Notes under the pieces: model-generated
What the model was told of the DNA's origin: nothing
Database searches by the model: none
Seen by the model: the letters and a program-made list of their open reading frames with translations, nothing else
In this document: in pieces, positions 1 to 8,000 of the stretch
Position numbering within the stretch: position 1 is the stretch's first letter
Layout of the letters: the number at the start of each line of letters is the position of its first letter
NCBI GenBank assembly: GCA_020636325.1
Contig: JACJYC010000006.1
Span: 297,501-331,176, forward strand
Direction: 5' to 3'
DNA from: Lewinellaceae bacterium
GTDB lineage: Bacteria; Bacteroidota; Bacteroidia; Chitinophagales; Saprospiraceae
Length of the DNA: 33,676 nucleotides
Translations under genes and position numbers: made by a program

Positions 1-1
1 C

Positions 2-232
2 TGGTTGCAGGATTTATTTACCTCGGGTTTGCCGACCAATCGCTCCTATCGAAGCGGATTCACGCAGGGCCCCCGCGAATACGGCAGCTTTATGGCCACC
101 GGGTTATTCGGCCAGATGATTTACGTCCATCCAGCCAAAAACCTGATCATTGTGCGGTTCGGCGGACGGGATAAGGATTATTCTGTGAATTTCTGGAAAG
201 ATGTGATGCTGCAGTTGTCGGATGCGCTTTAG
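2..232 (+). CDS. Serine hydrolase (beta-lactamase class C-like), C-terminal fragment
   Basis: Only the last ~76 codons are in the window; the gene begins upstream of base 1 and the frame is open from base 2. The visible part contains a GLFGQMIYVHPAKNLIIVRFG-like stretch, typical of the final strands of the class C beta-lactamase/penicillin-binding-protein-like serine hydrolase fold, where a conserved glycine-rich strand is followed by 'D/P-x-x-L-I-I-V-x-x-G'. The catalytic SxxK and YxN motifs lie outside the window, so activity cannot be judged. The stop codon overlaps the stop of the convergent Uma2-like gene by four bases. Family assignment is by pattern recognition; substrate unknown. Confidence 0.72.
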   Translation, partial: WLQDLFTSGLPTNRSYRSGFTQGPREYGSFMATGLFGQMIYVHPAKNLIIVRFGGRDKDYSVNFWKDVMLQLSDAL

Positions 233-783
233 CTGAATATTTTTTTCACAGGGACTTTTAATGGAATATTTTGGGCTGACAAAATATCTGCATCGGTGCC
301 CAACTGGCTAAACCTGTAAGCTTCTCCAATGGGTTGCCAAAAAGCCTGGATTTCTTTCTTCTCCAGATCAACCAACCAACATTCCGGTATGCCGTTTTGA
401 GCGTACAATGGTAATTTTACTTGACGATCGTACAGAATTGAACTATCGCATACTTCAATAATCAGCAAAATTTCCTCCGCTCTGGGATGACTGGATTCAT
501 AAAAATCTTCCTTGTAACCAACAATGGCGATATCTGGCTCTGGTTCGGAAAAGTTACTTAAAATCACAGGATTTTGAATACGAAGGATCACGTTGTCATC
601 TAATAGCTTAGATAGTAACCTGTTGATCCGGTCTACTACAGAAGCATGTTTACTGCCAATAGGACTCATTTCAAATATTTCTCCGTTGATTAACTCAACC
701 CCTCGTTCCGGCAAAATACCGGCTTTGCCCATCTTATGATAGTCATCTACTGAAATCAGGAATTTTTGTGCCTGAATGGACAT
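229..783 (-). CDS. Uma2 family (DUF820) PD-(D/E)XK-fold protein
   Basis: A 184-residue protein of the usual Uma2/DUF820 length. It begins with the family-typical 'SVDDYHKM...ILPERGVELINGEIFEMSPIG' opening, and has 'EPEPDIAIV' (acidic strand) followed by 'EILLIIEVCDSS' and 'KLPLYAQNGIPECWLVDLEKKEI', which match the predicted nuclease core (D...E-x-C/V) of the restriction-endonuclease-like fold. Such proteins are common as solitary, multi-copy genes in Bacteroidota and cyanobacteria; their biological role is not settled. A TATATTTG box (minus strand, 816-823) about 35 bases upstream fits a Bacteroidota -7 element, but no matching -33 TTG is present at the right distance. It is convergent with the hydrolase upstream, with overlapping stops. 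Confidence 0.85.
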   Translation of the reverse strand: MSIQAQKFLISVDDYHKMGKAGILPERGVELINGEIFEMSPIGSKHASVVDRINRLLSKLLDDNVILRIQNPVILSNFSEPEPDIAIVGYKEDFYESSHPRAEEILLIIEVCDSSILYDRQVKLPLYAQNGIPECWLVDLEKKEIQAFWQPIGEAYRFSQLGTDADILSAQNIPLKVPVKKIFS

Positions 784-849
784 AATTTTATAAGAATACG
801 GTGATTACTATTTCACAAATATAATCAAAAAAGGCATAAAGCAGTTGGA

Positions 850-2715
850 CTATCTGCCGAGATAAACCAGCAAGGCCGAAATATCCGAGGGCGATACCCC
901 GCTGATCCGGCTGGCCTGCCCGATGGTTCTGGGCCGCAGGCGGGTGAGCTTTTCCCGGGCTTCGGAAGACAAGGAGGGAAGGTTGTCATACCGGAAATTG
1001 TCGTGCAGACGGACTTCTTCCAGGCGGTTGAGCTTATCGGCCATTTCCCGTTCGCGGACGATATACCCTTCGTATTTCATATTGATCTCGGCCAGCATCC
1101 GGCTTTCTGCGTCGTATTGATCCAGAAATGTCCTGACGTCCGGCAAAGCGCTGCTCAGATCGTCCATGCTGATCTGCGGCCGCAGGAGGATGCCGTGCAG
1201 TTTGACCTTCTGCCGGATAGGGGAGGAGTCCCGGTCTTCGAGCACCTTGTTGATGTCGCCGGGCTCTACACTGTAGTCTTCAAAGAATTTTTCGATGGCC
1301 GATGCGGCGGACTCCTTGCTTCTGACCCTGTCCAGGCGTTCGGCTGAGCCGCGGATGCCCAGTTGGTGGGCCAGGGGCGTCAGCCGGATATCGGCATTAT
1401 CCTGGCGGAGGAGAATCCGGTATTCCGCCCTGGAGGTGAACATCCGGTAAGGTTCTTCCGTGCCTTTGTTGATCAGGTCATCGATCAGTACGCCGATATA
1501 GGCCTCGGACCGCTTCAGGATGAAAGGTTCCTGATCGTTGACGGCCAGGTGAGCGTTGATGCCGGCGATGAGGCCCTGGCATCCCGCTTCTTCGTAACCG
1601 GTTGTACCGTTGATCTGCCCGGCAAAGAACAGGTTCCTGACCAGATGGGTTTCAAGGGAAAGCTGCAATTGGGTCGGCGGAAAGTAATCGTATTCTATGG
1701 CGTAACCCGGCCGGAACATCTTCATGTTTTCGAACCCCGGCACCATCCTGAGGGCCTTGTATTGTACGTCCTCCGGCAAGGAGGAAGAAAATCCGTTCAC
1801 ATAGATCTCGCAGGTATCCCAACCTTCGGGTTCGACAAAAAGCTGATGCCGGTCCCGCTCGGCAAACCGGTTGACCTTGTCTTCGATGGAAGGGCAATAG
1901 CGCGGCCCCCGGCCTTGTATGCGGCCGTTGAACATTGGGGACTGGTCAAAGCCCGACTTCAGCATGTCGTGTACTTCCGGGCTGGTATAGGTGATATGGC
2001 AAGGCAGTTGCCGGGTCAGCTTCGGCGTGTCGGTATAGGAGAACTTGCCGGGGTTTTCGTCACCGGGCTGGACTTCCATCCGGGCGTAATCCAGTGTGCG
2101 GCCGTCGACCCTGGGAGGCGTACCCGTTTTCATCCGGCCGGCTTCAAAGCCCAATTGGACCAATTGCTCGGTAATGCCTGTGGCCGCTTTCTCGCCTGCG
2201 CGACCGCCCCCGAATTGTTTTTCGCCGATATGGATGATGCCGTTGAGAAAAGTGCCGTTGGTCAGTACCACGGCATCGGATTCGATTTCAAGGCCCATCC
2301 CGGTGCGGACTCCCTTTGCGACGCCGTTTTTAACGATCAGTCCGGATACCATCTCCTGCCAGAAGTCGATATTGGGGTGTTCTTCCAGCATTTTGCGCCA
2401 TTTGGCTGCAAACAGCATCCTGTCGCTTTGGGCGCGCGGGCTCCACATTGCCGGGCCTTTAGACAGGTTGAGCATTCTGAACTGGAGCATGGTATGGTCC
2501 GTGACAATACCGGAATAGCCGCCCAACGCGTCGATCTCGCGAACAATCTGTCCCTTTGCAACGCCGCCCATTGCGGGGTTGCACGACATCTGGGCGATGG
2601 TCTGCATATTCATCGTCGCCAGCAACACCTTCGATCCCAGGTTGGCGGCGGCTACTGCCGCTTCGCAACCCGCATGTCCGGCGCCCACCACTATGACATC
2701 GTATTTAGGGAACAT
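850..2715 (-). CDS. mnmG: tRNA uridine-5-carboxymethylaminomethyl modification enzyme MnmG (GidA)
   Basis: A full-length (621 aa) FAD-dependent enzyme that, with MnmE, installs the (carboxymethyl)aminomethyl group at U34 of certain tRNAs. The N-terminal dinucleotide-binding motif VVGAGHAGCEAA (residues ~9-20) is intact. The two family signatures are present: GPRYCPSIEDK in the middle and AGQINGTTGYEEAGCQGL about two thirds along. The C-terminal helical part (SGVSPSDISALLVYL) is the MnmE/tRNA-interacting tail. The next minus-strand gene upstream is the HIT protein, 111 bases away, so it may be transcribed separately or read through from greA-HIT. No unusual features were seen in the protein. 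Confidence 0.97.
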   Translation of the reverse strand: MFPKYDVIVVGAGHAGCEAAVAAANLGSKVLLATMNMQTIAQMSCNPAMGGVAKGQIVREIDALGGYSGIVTDHTMLQFRMLNLSKGPAMWSPRAQSDRMLFAAKWRKMLEEHPNIDFWQEMVSGLIVKNGVAKGVRTGMGLEIESDAVVLTNGTFLNGIIHIGEKQFGGGRAGEKAATGITEQLVQLGFEAGRMKTGTPPRVDGRTLDYARMEVQPGDENPGKFSYTDTPKLTRQLPCHITYTSPEVHDMLKSGFDQSPMFNGRIQGRGPRYCPSIEDKVNRFAERDRHQLFVEPEGWDTCEIYVNGFSSSLPEDVQYKALRMVPGFENMKMFRPGYAIEYDYFPPTQLQLSLETHLVRNLFFAGQINGTTGYEEAGCQGLIAGINAHLAVNDQEPFILKRSEAYIGVLIDDLINKGTEEPYRMFTSRAEYRILLRQDNADIRLTPLAHQLGIRGSAERLDRVRSKESAASAIEKFFEDYSVEPGDINKVLEDRDSSPIRQKVKLHGILLRPQISMDDLSSALPDVRTFLDQYDAESRMLAEINMKYEGYIVREREMADKLNRLEEVRLHDNFRYDNLPSLSSEAREKLTRLRPRTIGQASRISGVSPSDISALLVYLGR

Positions 2716-2826
2716 GGTTTGATTTTTCGATTGATCCGATTATGCCGATTGTTTTGATTGGTTCGTGTTACAGGAAGAATCCATCAATCGATTCAATCGG
2801 GTTATTCGAGCTAATAGCTCAAATCC
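2716..2826. repeat. Intergenic region with ATCGATTGAATCGATT-type repeat
   Basis: This 111-base spacer between the HIT gene and mnmG contains several GATTG/CAATC-like words. On the minus strand, 2783-2799 reads CGATTGAATCGATTGAT, an exact 17-base match to 31903-31919 downstream of the cysteine-rich gene. No clear promoter for mnmG was recognised here. Confidence 0.55.
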
Positions 2827-3222
2827 TCAATATTCGACCTTCTCCCGGATCGCGGCAGCCAGTTCCGCCAGTTCCTCCTGGCTGAGTGAAAGGGGATTGC
2901 CGAAGCTGAGGTCAGCGACCTGGTCAACAGGGATCAGGTGGATATGGGCGTGAGCAACTTCCAGTCCAACGACGGCCACGCCAACTTTTTTGCAGGGAAC
3001 GACGGCCTTAACAGCTTTTGCCACTTTTTTGGCAAAGATCATCATGTCGCCCAATTCATCATCTTCCAGATCGAACAGATAATCCACTTCTGTTTTGGGA
3101 ATTACCAGGGTATGTCCGCGTTTTACCGGACGAATATCCAGGAAGGCGAAATATTTTTCAGATTCTGCAATTTTATGGCAGGGAATTTCGCCTTGAATGA
3201 TTCGGGTGAAGATGCTGGCCAT
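2827..3222 (-). CDS. HIT family protein (histidine triad nucleotide hydrolase)
   Basis: A 131-residue member of the histidine-triad superfamily. The N-terminus IFTRIIQGEIPCHKI and the motif HAHIHLIPV (residues 91-98) give the H-x-H-x-H catalytic triad with nucleophilic His at the centre; the core 'FLDIRPVKRGHTLVIPK' is typical of the HINT branch. These small cytosolic enzymes hydrolyse purine nucleoside phosphoramidates or adenylylated substrates; the physiological substrate is not known. Its ATG shares one base with the greA stop codon (TAATG overlap at 3222-3224), so the two are almost certainly co-transcribed and translationally coupled, greA first. Confidence 0.95.
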   Translation of the reverse strand: MASIFTRIIQGEIPCHKIAESEKYFAFLDIRPVKRGHTLVIPKTEVDYLFDLEDDELGDMMIFAKKVAKAVKAVVPCKKVGVAVVGLEVAHAHIHLIPVDQVADLSFGNPLSLSQEELAELAAAIREKVEY

Positions 3223-3689
3223 TATAAGCTGATATCTACGATTTCGAATTCGATCGGACCGTTGGGCGTGGAGACTTTTGCCGTATCGCCTTTGATTTTG
3301 CCGAGCAAGCCCTGGCCGATGGGTGAATTCACAGAGATCTTTTTTTCCTTGAGGTCTGCTTCTGATTCAGAAACCAGTTGGTAGGTCATAAGTTTACCGG
3401 TCTTCGTATTTTTTATGGTGACCTTGGTTAAAACGGTAACCTTTGATGCATCCAGCATGCTTTGGTCAAGCACGCGGGAGTTGGCCATGGTTTTTTCCAG
3501 TTCATTGATGCGGTATTCGAGCAGCCCTTGGGCGTCTTTGGCGGCATCATACTCTGCATTCTCCGACAAATCGCCTTTTTCTCGCGCCTCAGCAATGGCT
3601 CGCGCTGCTTCCTGACGGCCTTTGGTTTTCAATTCGTCCAATTCGGCCTTCAATTTGTCGTAACCTTCCTGCGTCAGATACTGAACCAT
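3222..3689 (-). CDS. greA: Transcription elongation factor GreA
   Basis: A 155-residue protein of standard GreA length. An N-terminal antiparallel coiled coil (residues ~1-75) carries the loop GDLSENAEYDAAK, with acidic residues D40 and E43 placed like the catalytic tip residues of E. coli GreA (D41/E44). A C-terminal FKBP-like domain (~80-155) ends in 'GPIEFEIVDISL'. It enters the RNA polymerase secondary channel and stimulates cleavage of backtracked RNA. It is the first gene of the greA-HIT pair. The terminator of the PorV operon lies about 90 bases upstream, so greA should have its own promoter, which was not identified with confidence. Confidence 0.97.
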   Translation of the reverse strand: MVQYLTQEGYDKLKAELDELKTKGRQEAARAIAEAREKGDLSENAEYDAAKDAQGLLEYRINELEKTMANSRVLDQSMLDASKVTVLTKVTIKNTKTGKLMTYQLVSESEADLKEKKISVNSPIGQGLLGKIKGDTAKVSTPNGPIEFEIVDISL

Positions 3690-3780
3690 TTTTTAAAAAA
3701 TTTATCTTTTGGTTATATAAGGGAACCGGACCAGGGCATTTATTCTTTGCTGATCCTGGAAATGCAAAATGCCAAAGATT

Positions 3781-3825
3781 AAAAAAGGCAAGAACGCTTT
3801 CCCGCGTTGAGAAAACGTTCTTGCC
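3781..3825 (-). terminator. Rho-independent terminator of the receptor/T9SS/PorV operon
   Basis: GGCAAGAACG (3787-3796) and CGTTCTTGCC (3816-3825) form a perfect 10-bp stem, extended after one mismatch by four further pairs. Read on the minus strand it is followed by six T (3781-3786). It sits about 50 bases after the stop of the PorV-family gene and before greA. Confidence 0.88.
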
Positions 3826-3877
3826 TGTTTTGCTCTGCAAAGATAAGGGCTTATCCGCAGAATTTCAAGGTATTGGC

Positions 3878-4933
3878 TTAAATATTTATACGAACCCCTA
3901 TATTATGGGTGCCGTTCCAGAGTCTGGTTTGGCGGTATGCGTAGTCTATGCCAAACTTGACATTCTTGTTTTCCTTGCTCAGCGGAACCTGAATAGTGGC
4001 GCCTGCAGCAAGGCCGGTATAAATCGGCGCTGTGATCTCATCTTCGGAGCCGAACTCATATTTATAACCGCCGCGCAGCATAAACAGGTCCTTCATGGAA
4101 TATTCCAATCCGGCTCCGAGTTGATCCTGAGAGAAAGAGTTGGCGGTAAAGTTGCCCAAAACGGTGATCCGGTGATTTTCGGTGGCGTAAAAGTCATACG
4201 ACAAGCCGATGTTGAGGACGGAGGGCAATTCAAAACCGGCGCTCCGTTGGCTGAAGGTCAGGTCGTAGTCCGTATCGCCTGTCCCCTGGGTGAAGATGGA
4301 AAGGCCTTCGCCGCCGAAGGTCATTCTGGAGCCGATGTTGCGCAGGGAGATACCGAATTTGAAATTCTCTTTTTCCCCGGCGACATATTGGACTCCGGCA
4401 TCGATAGCAAAACCGGTTGCAGATACGTCGGATATCGATTCGGAAACCAGGCGGAACAAAACGCCCACAGAGATTTTGTTTTCGAAAATGTGAGAGTAAC
4501 CCAAGCCCAGGTTGAAGAAATTGGGTGAGAAGGTTACGCCGGTCCCTTCGGGCTGTTCGGTAGTGGTCACGCGGATATCGCCAAAGTCCAAAGCCATGAG
4601 GCTGAGGCCGAACGCACCGCTTTTACCGACCCGCTGGGACAACCCGAGCGCGTTCATTTTGATTCCGGTGCCTTGCAGATAAATGGCATTACCCAGGACG
4701 ATCTCGGTCTTGTTGATCCGGGCAAGGCCCGCTATGTTGAGCCGCATCGCTTCGGCGCCGCTCGTCATGGAAGTATTCATGGCATGGAGGCCGGCCATCC
4801 TTGCGTAGGGTATCATCAGCAACTCGTAGGCGCCCGCTTCGCCCTGACGGTCCGGGTTGCCGGCAAAAAGCGCGCCGGAACCTGCAAGCAGGACCAGAAA
4901 GGCAGAAAGTATGTTGAAGTAAATACGTTTCAT
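3878..4933 (-). CDS. PorV/PorQ family outer-membrane beta-barrel protein
   Basis: A 351-residue protein with a signal peptide (MKR... to about residue 24), then 'AGAYELLMIPYARMAGLHAMNTSMTSGAEAMRLNIAGLARINKTEIVLGNAIYLQGTGIKMNALGLSQ'-type sequence (quoted in parts) typical of the PorV/PorQ (UPF0164) family. The rest alternates aromatic and glycine residues as in an outer-membrane barrel and ends in 'NIGVRINI'. In type IX secretion, PorV shuttles cargo with a C-terminal domain to the attachment complex. This copy is third in an operon after a cargo-like protein, and is more likely a dedicated paralogue than the housekeeping PorV; that is inference. A 12-bp hairpin lies just upstream and a strong terminator just downstream. 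Confidence 0.85.
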   Translation of the reverse strand: MKRIYFNILSAFLVLLAGSGALFAGNPDRQGEAGAYELLMIPYARMAGLHAMNTSMTSGAEAMRLNIAGLARINKTEIVLGNAIYLQGTGIKMNALGLSQRVGKSGAFGLSLMALDFGDIRVTTTEQPEGTGVTFSPNFFNLGLGYSHIFENKISVGVLFRLVSESISDVSATGFAIDAGVQYVAGEKENFKFGISLRNIGSRMTFGGEGLSIFTQGTGDTDYDLTFSQRSAGFELPSVLNIGLSYDFYATENHRITVLGNFTANSFSQDQLGAGLEYSMKDLFMLRGGYKYEFGSEDEITAPIYTGLAAGATIQVPLSKENKNVKFGIDYAYRQTRLWNGTHNIGVRINI

Positions 4934-4966
4934 AAAAAGTTATTTATGCGATTTGATTCAGAACGA

Positions 4967-5009
4967 CCCGCAGTTGGCGATCCGGAGGTCCGGAGCTGCC
5001 AACTGCGGG
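4967..5009. repeat. Long perfect inverted repeat between operon genes
   Basis: CCCGCAGTTGGC (4967-4978) pairs perfectly with GCCAACTGCGGG (4998-5009), and the loop holds a nested CCGGA-GG-TCCGG hairpin (4982-4993). No T-tract follows on either strand, so it is not a standard terminator. It lies between the stop of the 1344-aa gene and the start of the PorV-family gene, where it could stabilise RNA, cause partial termination or be a REP-like element. Confidence 0.8.
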
Positions 5010-5027
5010 CTGTCAGACTGCCACCGA

Positions 5028-8000
5028 TTACAACCCGGTCGGGTCAAATTTCCTGTTCACACCGAACCACTTGATCGTGCGTTCTCCTTCCGGAGCGCTG
5101 ATATGGATCAGGTAAACCCCGCTTGCAACCGGAATGCCGCTCTTGTTCTTGAGGTCCCATTCCAGGTCCGGAATGATCTGCTGCCCCTGAATGCCGTAGC
5201 CGTAAGGCGCTGCCGACCGTTCGTCGCGCGTGTATTGGCGGATGAATTTGCCGTCGAGGGAGAAAATGGTCACCGTACATTTCGGCGGAAGGTTGGTGAT
5301 CTTAACCAGCGTTTCCGTAGAAGTGTTTTCGTAATCCGAGAAACCGTAGTACGGGTTCGGAACAACGTTGATCTCGTCCAATGCCGTCTCAACTTCGGGC
5401 GTCGTCAGTTCTTCCGGTTGTTTGCCGTCGATCTTGAAGCGATACAACGGATGGTAGTTGTTGGCGCCTGAACCGGTGCGGTCGTATCCGGAAGGGATCG
5501 TCGGTTTGGTTTCCACCTTGTAGGGATTATCAACCCGGATTTTAACCCGGACGTCTGTTGGGATGAGGCCCTCATCATAGGAGCGCATCTGCATGCCCGG
5601 GGCTGCGGTGATCAGGCCGGCCCAGGTAACTTCCCTTAACACCTGGACCTTGCCGCCTGAAGGGGCGCCCGGCCGCAGGAAGTTCCGGAAGATTTCGCAG
5701 CCGTCATACGGCACCTTGGTCACGTATATGAAGTGCTGACCACCGGATACATAGTTGTATTGAGCCAGGAAGGGAACATCGTCCGAAGGCGTTGCAAATA
5801 TCAGATCGGACGGGTTGAACATCATGTCCGCGCCGTTGTTGGCAGCCGGGATGAGCGAACCGTCGTAAGTGCTGTTCTCACCGAAGAAGATATTCAGGCG
5901 TTGGCCGGATTCCACATCCACGGCATAACCCGGGAAGTAACCGTAACCGATGGTGCCGTCGCCGGCCGGCAAGGGCAGCTTGGTGACCGGGTCCGCATCC
6001 TTGGAAACAGACGGGGTATTGCGCAGATCAAAGTGCAGCGAACCGCCCTGGGTAATAAAACCGGCGTCGCGCCAGTATTTATTGGCCGTTTCAATGATAG
6101 CGCACTTGCTCCAGAGGCTCTTGTCGCTGGTGAATACGATATCGACGTTGTTCAGGTCTGCCAGGTTCAAACGGGCGCGAACGCCTGCCTGACCGCCGTT
6201 GCCCTCGGTCCATGCCGGGGTAATATAGGGCGGATCATCCTCGGTTTTCGGCTCCCAGTCGCAGAGATAGAACGGCACGATCCCGCCGGCCATATTGGTC
6301 AATTGCTGGTTGGGATCATCGTCGTAGAATTTCTCACCGGTTTCCGTCGGAGCAAAAGCATACATCGTATTATCCAGGAAGAACACCCCTGTATTGAGAT
6401 TGGTCTTGTTCGGAATCGGCTGGAACCACTGTTTAGGCGCATCGCCGATATAGGATTCTTCGTACCCCCTGGCGCCGTTTGTGCCGAACCGGTCAACGCC
6501 GGTTTCCAGCGGCTGGCCCACCGTAATGGAAAAGCCGTATTGAGCCAGCACCTGTTCGTTCAGGTCCTTGATCTGCCGTTCGGCGTAAATAGGACCGTAG
6601 CTGGGATCGCTGAGGTTGCGCAATACCCAACGGGCCGTATCGTCCAGTTTTGTATCGGTCATCTTGCCGTCAAAGAAGGCCAGTTCGAATTCACCGTCGA
6701 CCACTTCCAGCGGATTGAAAACCTGGACCTGTACAGGGCCGCGGCCTTCCTGGTAATGCAATTCCCCTTTGAACGGCGTGATGTTGGATTTGAAGTGTTC
6801 TTCCAATGCATCTACCGTTTCCTGGGTGAAATCGAGGAAATTGCCGCCGGTTCCGATACCGTCAAGGCGGGTGATTTCCACGCCTTCGCCGTAAACGGCC
6901 TGCAGTTTGCGATCGAGGATCGGACGTGGAATAACCGTATAGAACGCATTGTCGCCGTCGCCTACGTTGCGGTCGCCTTCCAGATAAGGCTCGCGCTGAC
7001 CGGTTTCCTGAACCGGATCGAACAACTGATAATTGTTATAGGCGTATGCTACGGCTGCAAAATAGTACTTCTTGTGGTTGATCAGGCGGCGGTCGCCTTC
7101 GGCGAACTGGTCTTGCGTGATCTTGAAGGTATGGCGGATACCGGAGTTGCCGCCGTTAACCTGCAATTCCGGGACATAAATCGGGTTTGAGGTCGGCGTA
7201 CCGGTACCGGGTTCCAGTTTGTCCCAGTTGAAGATCTTGGCAATGCCGTTGCGCAGGTCTACCGTATAGATCTCGCGCACTTTGGCCGGATCATCGCGGT
7301 CGGCCAGCGTGACACTGGGGCCGGAGAGTTGGAACAAACGGTAGCCTTCAAAGCGATAGAGGCTGTCCGGTTCGCCTTCCGGCAGACGCAGTACGGGTTC
7401 TGCATAGGCTTCGTAAGCGTTGTTGGAGGTCAGGGTATCGTTGCTGAAAACGGCAATGATCTCCTGATCCAGTTCAACCCAGTCGATATCCGGTGCATCA
7501 GGGCCGCGGGTCAGGCGGAAGCAGTTGTCGAACAGGTTCTGCGCGATGTCGTCGGCATCCAGCAAGGCCGTGATATCCGGGCACGGATAAACAGCGGTCG
7601 GTACCCAGACCACGCCGATGATGAGTTCGTTCACTGCGCCCGGATCCAGGCGGAAGGGCCCGGATGCCTGGACCGTCCGCCGGTCGCCGACCGGGAGGTC
7701 TTCCGCGCACATCGACCAGCCGTCGGTTTGGTTGGGCGGATCGGGGAAAGCATACCGGATCGGTGCGCCGTCGTTGTAGCCGTCGTCGCCGAATGTGAAG
7801 GGCGTACCGTCGCGCCAGCGGCCGGACAGGTAGTAGTAATATTCCTGTACCGTCTGCGGGTCGGTGGTCGGCGGAAGCGGAGTCGGATCGACGCCGCCGT
7901 TGTTATAATAGGTAAAGGAGGACATCCCGATCTCTTCACCGTTTTCATTCAGCGGGCCGCGGAAATAGTCGACGCCCAGCAGCGGGATATTGGTGCCGTA

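Noticed and set aside
1363..2757. Open frame of 464 codons antisense to mnmG
   Set aside because: It lies opposite an intact conserved gene and has no recognisable motif.
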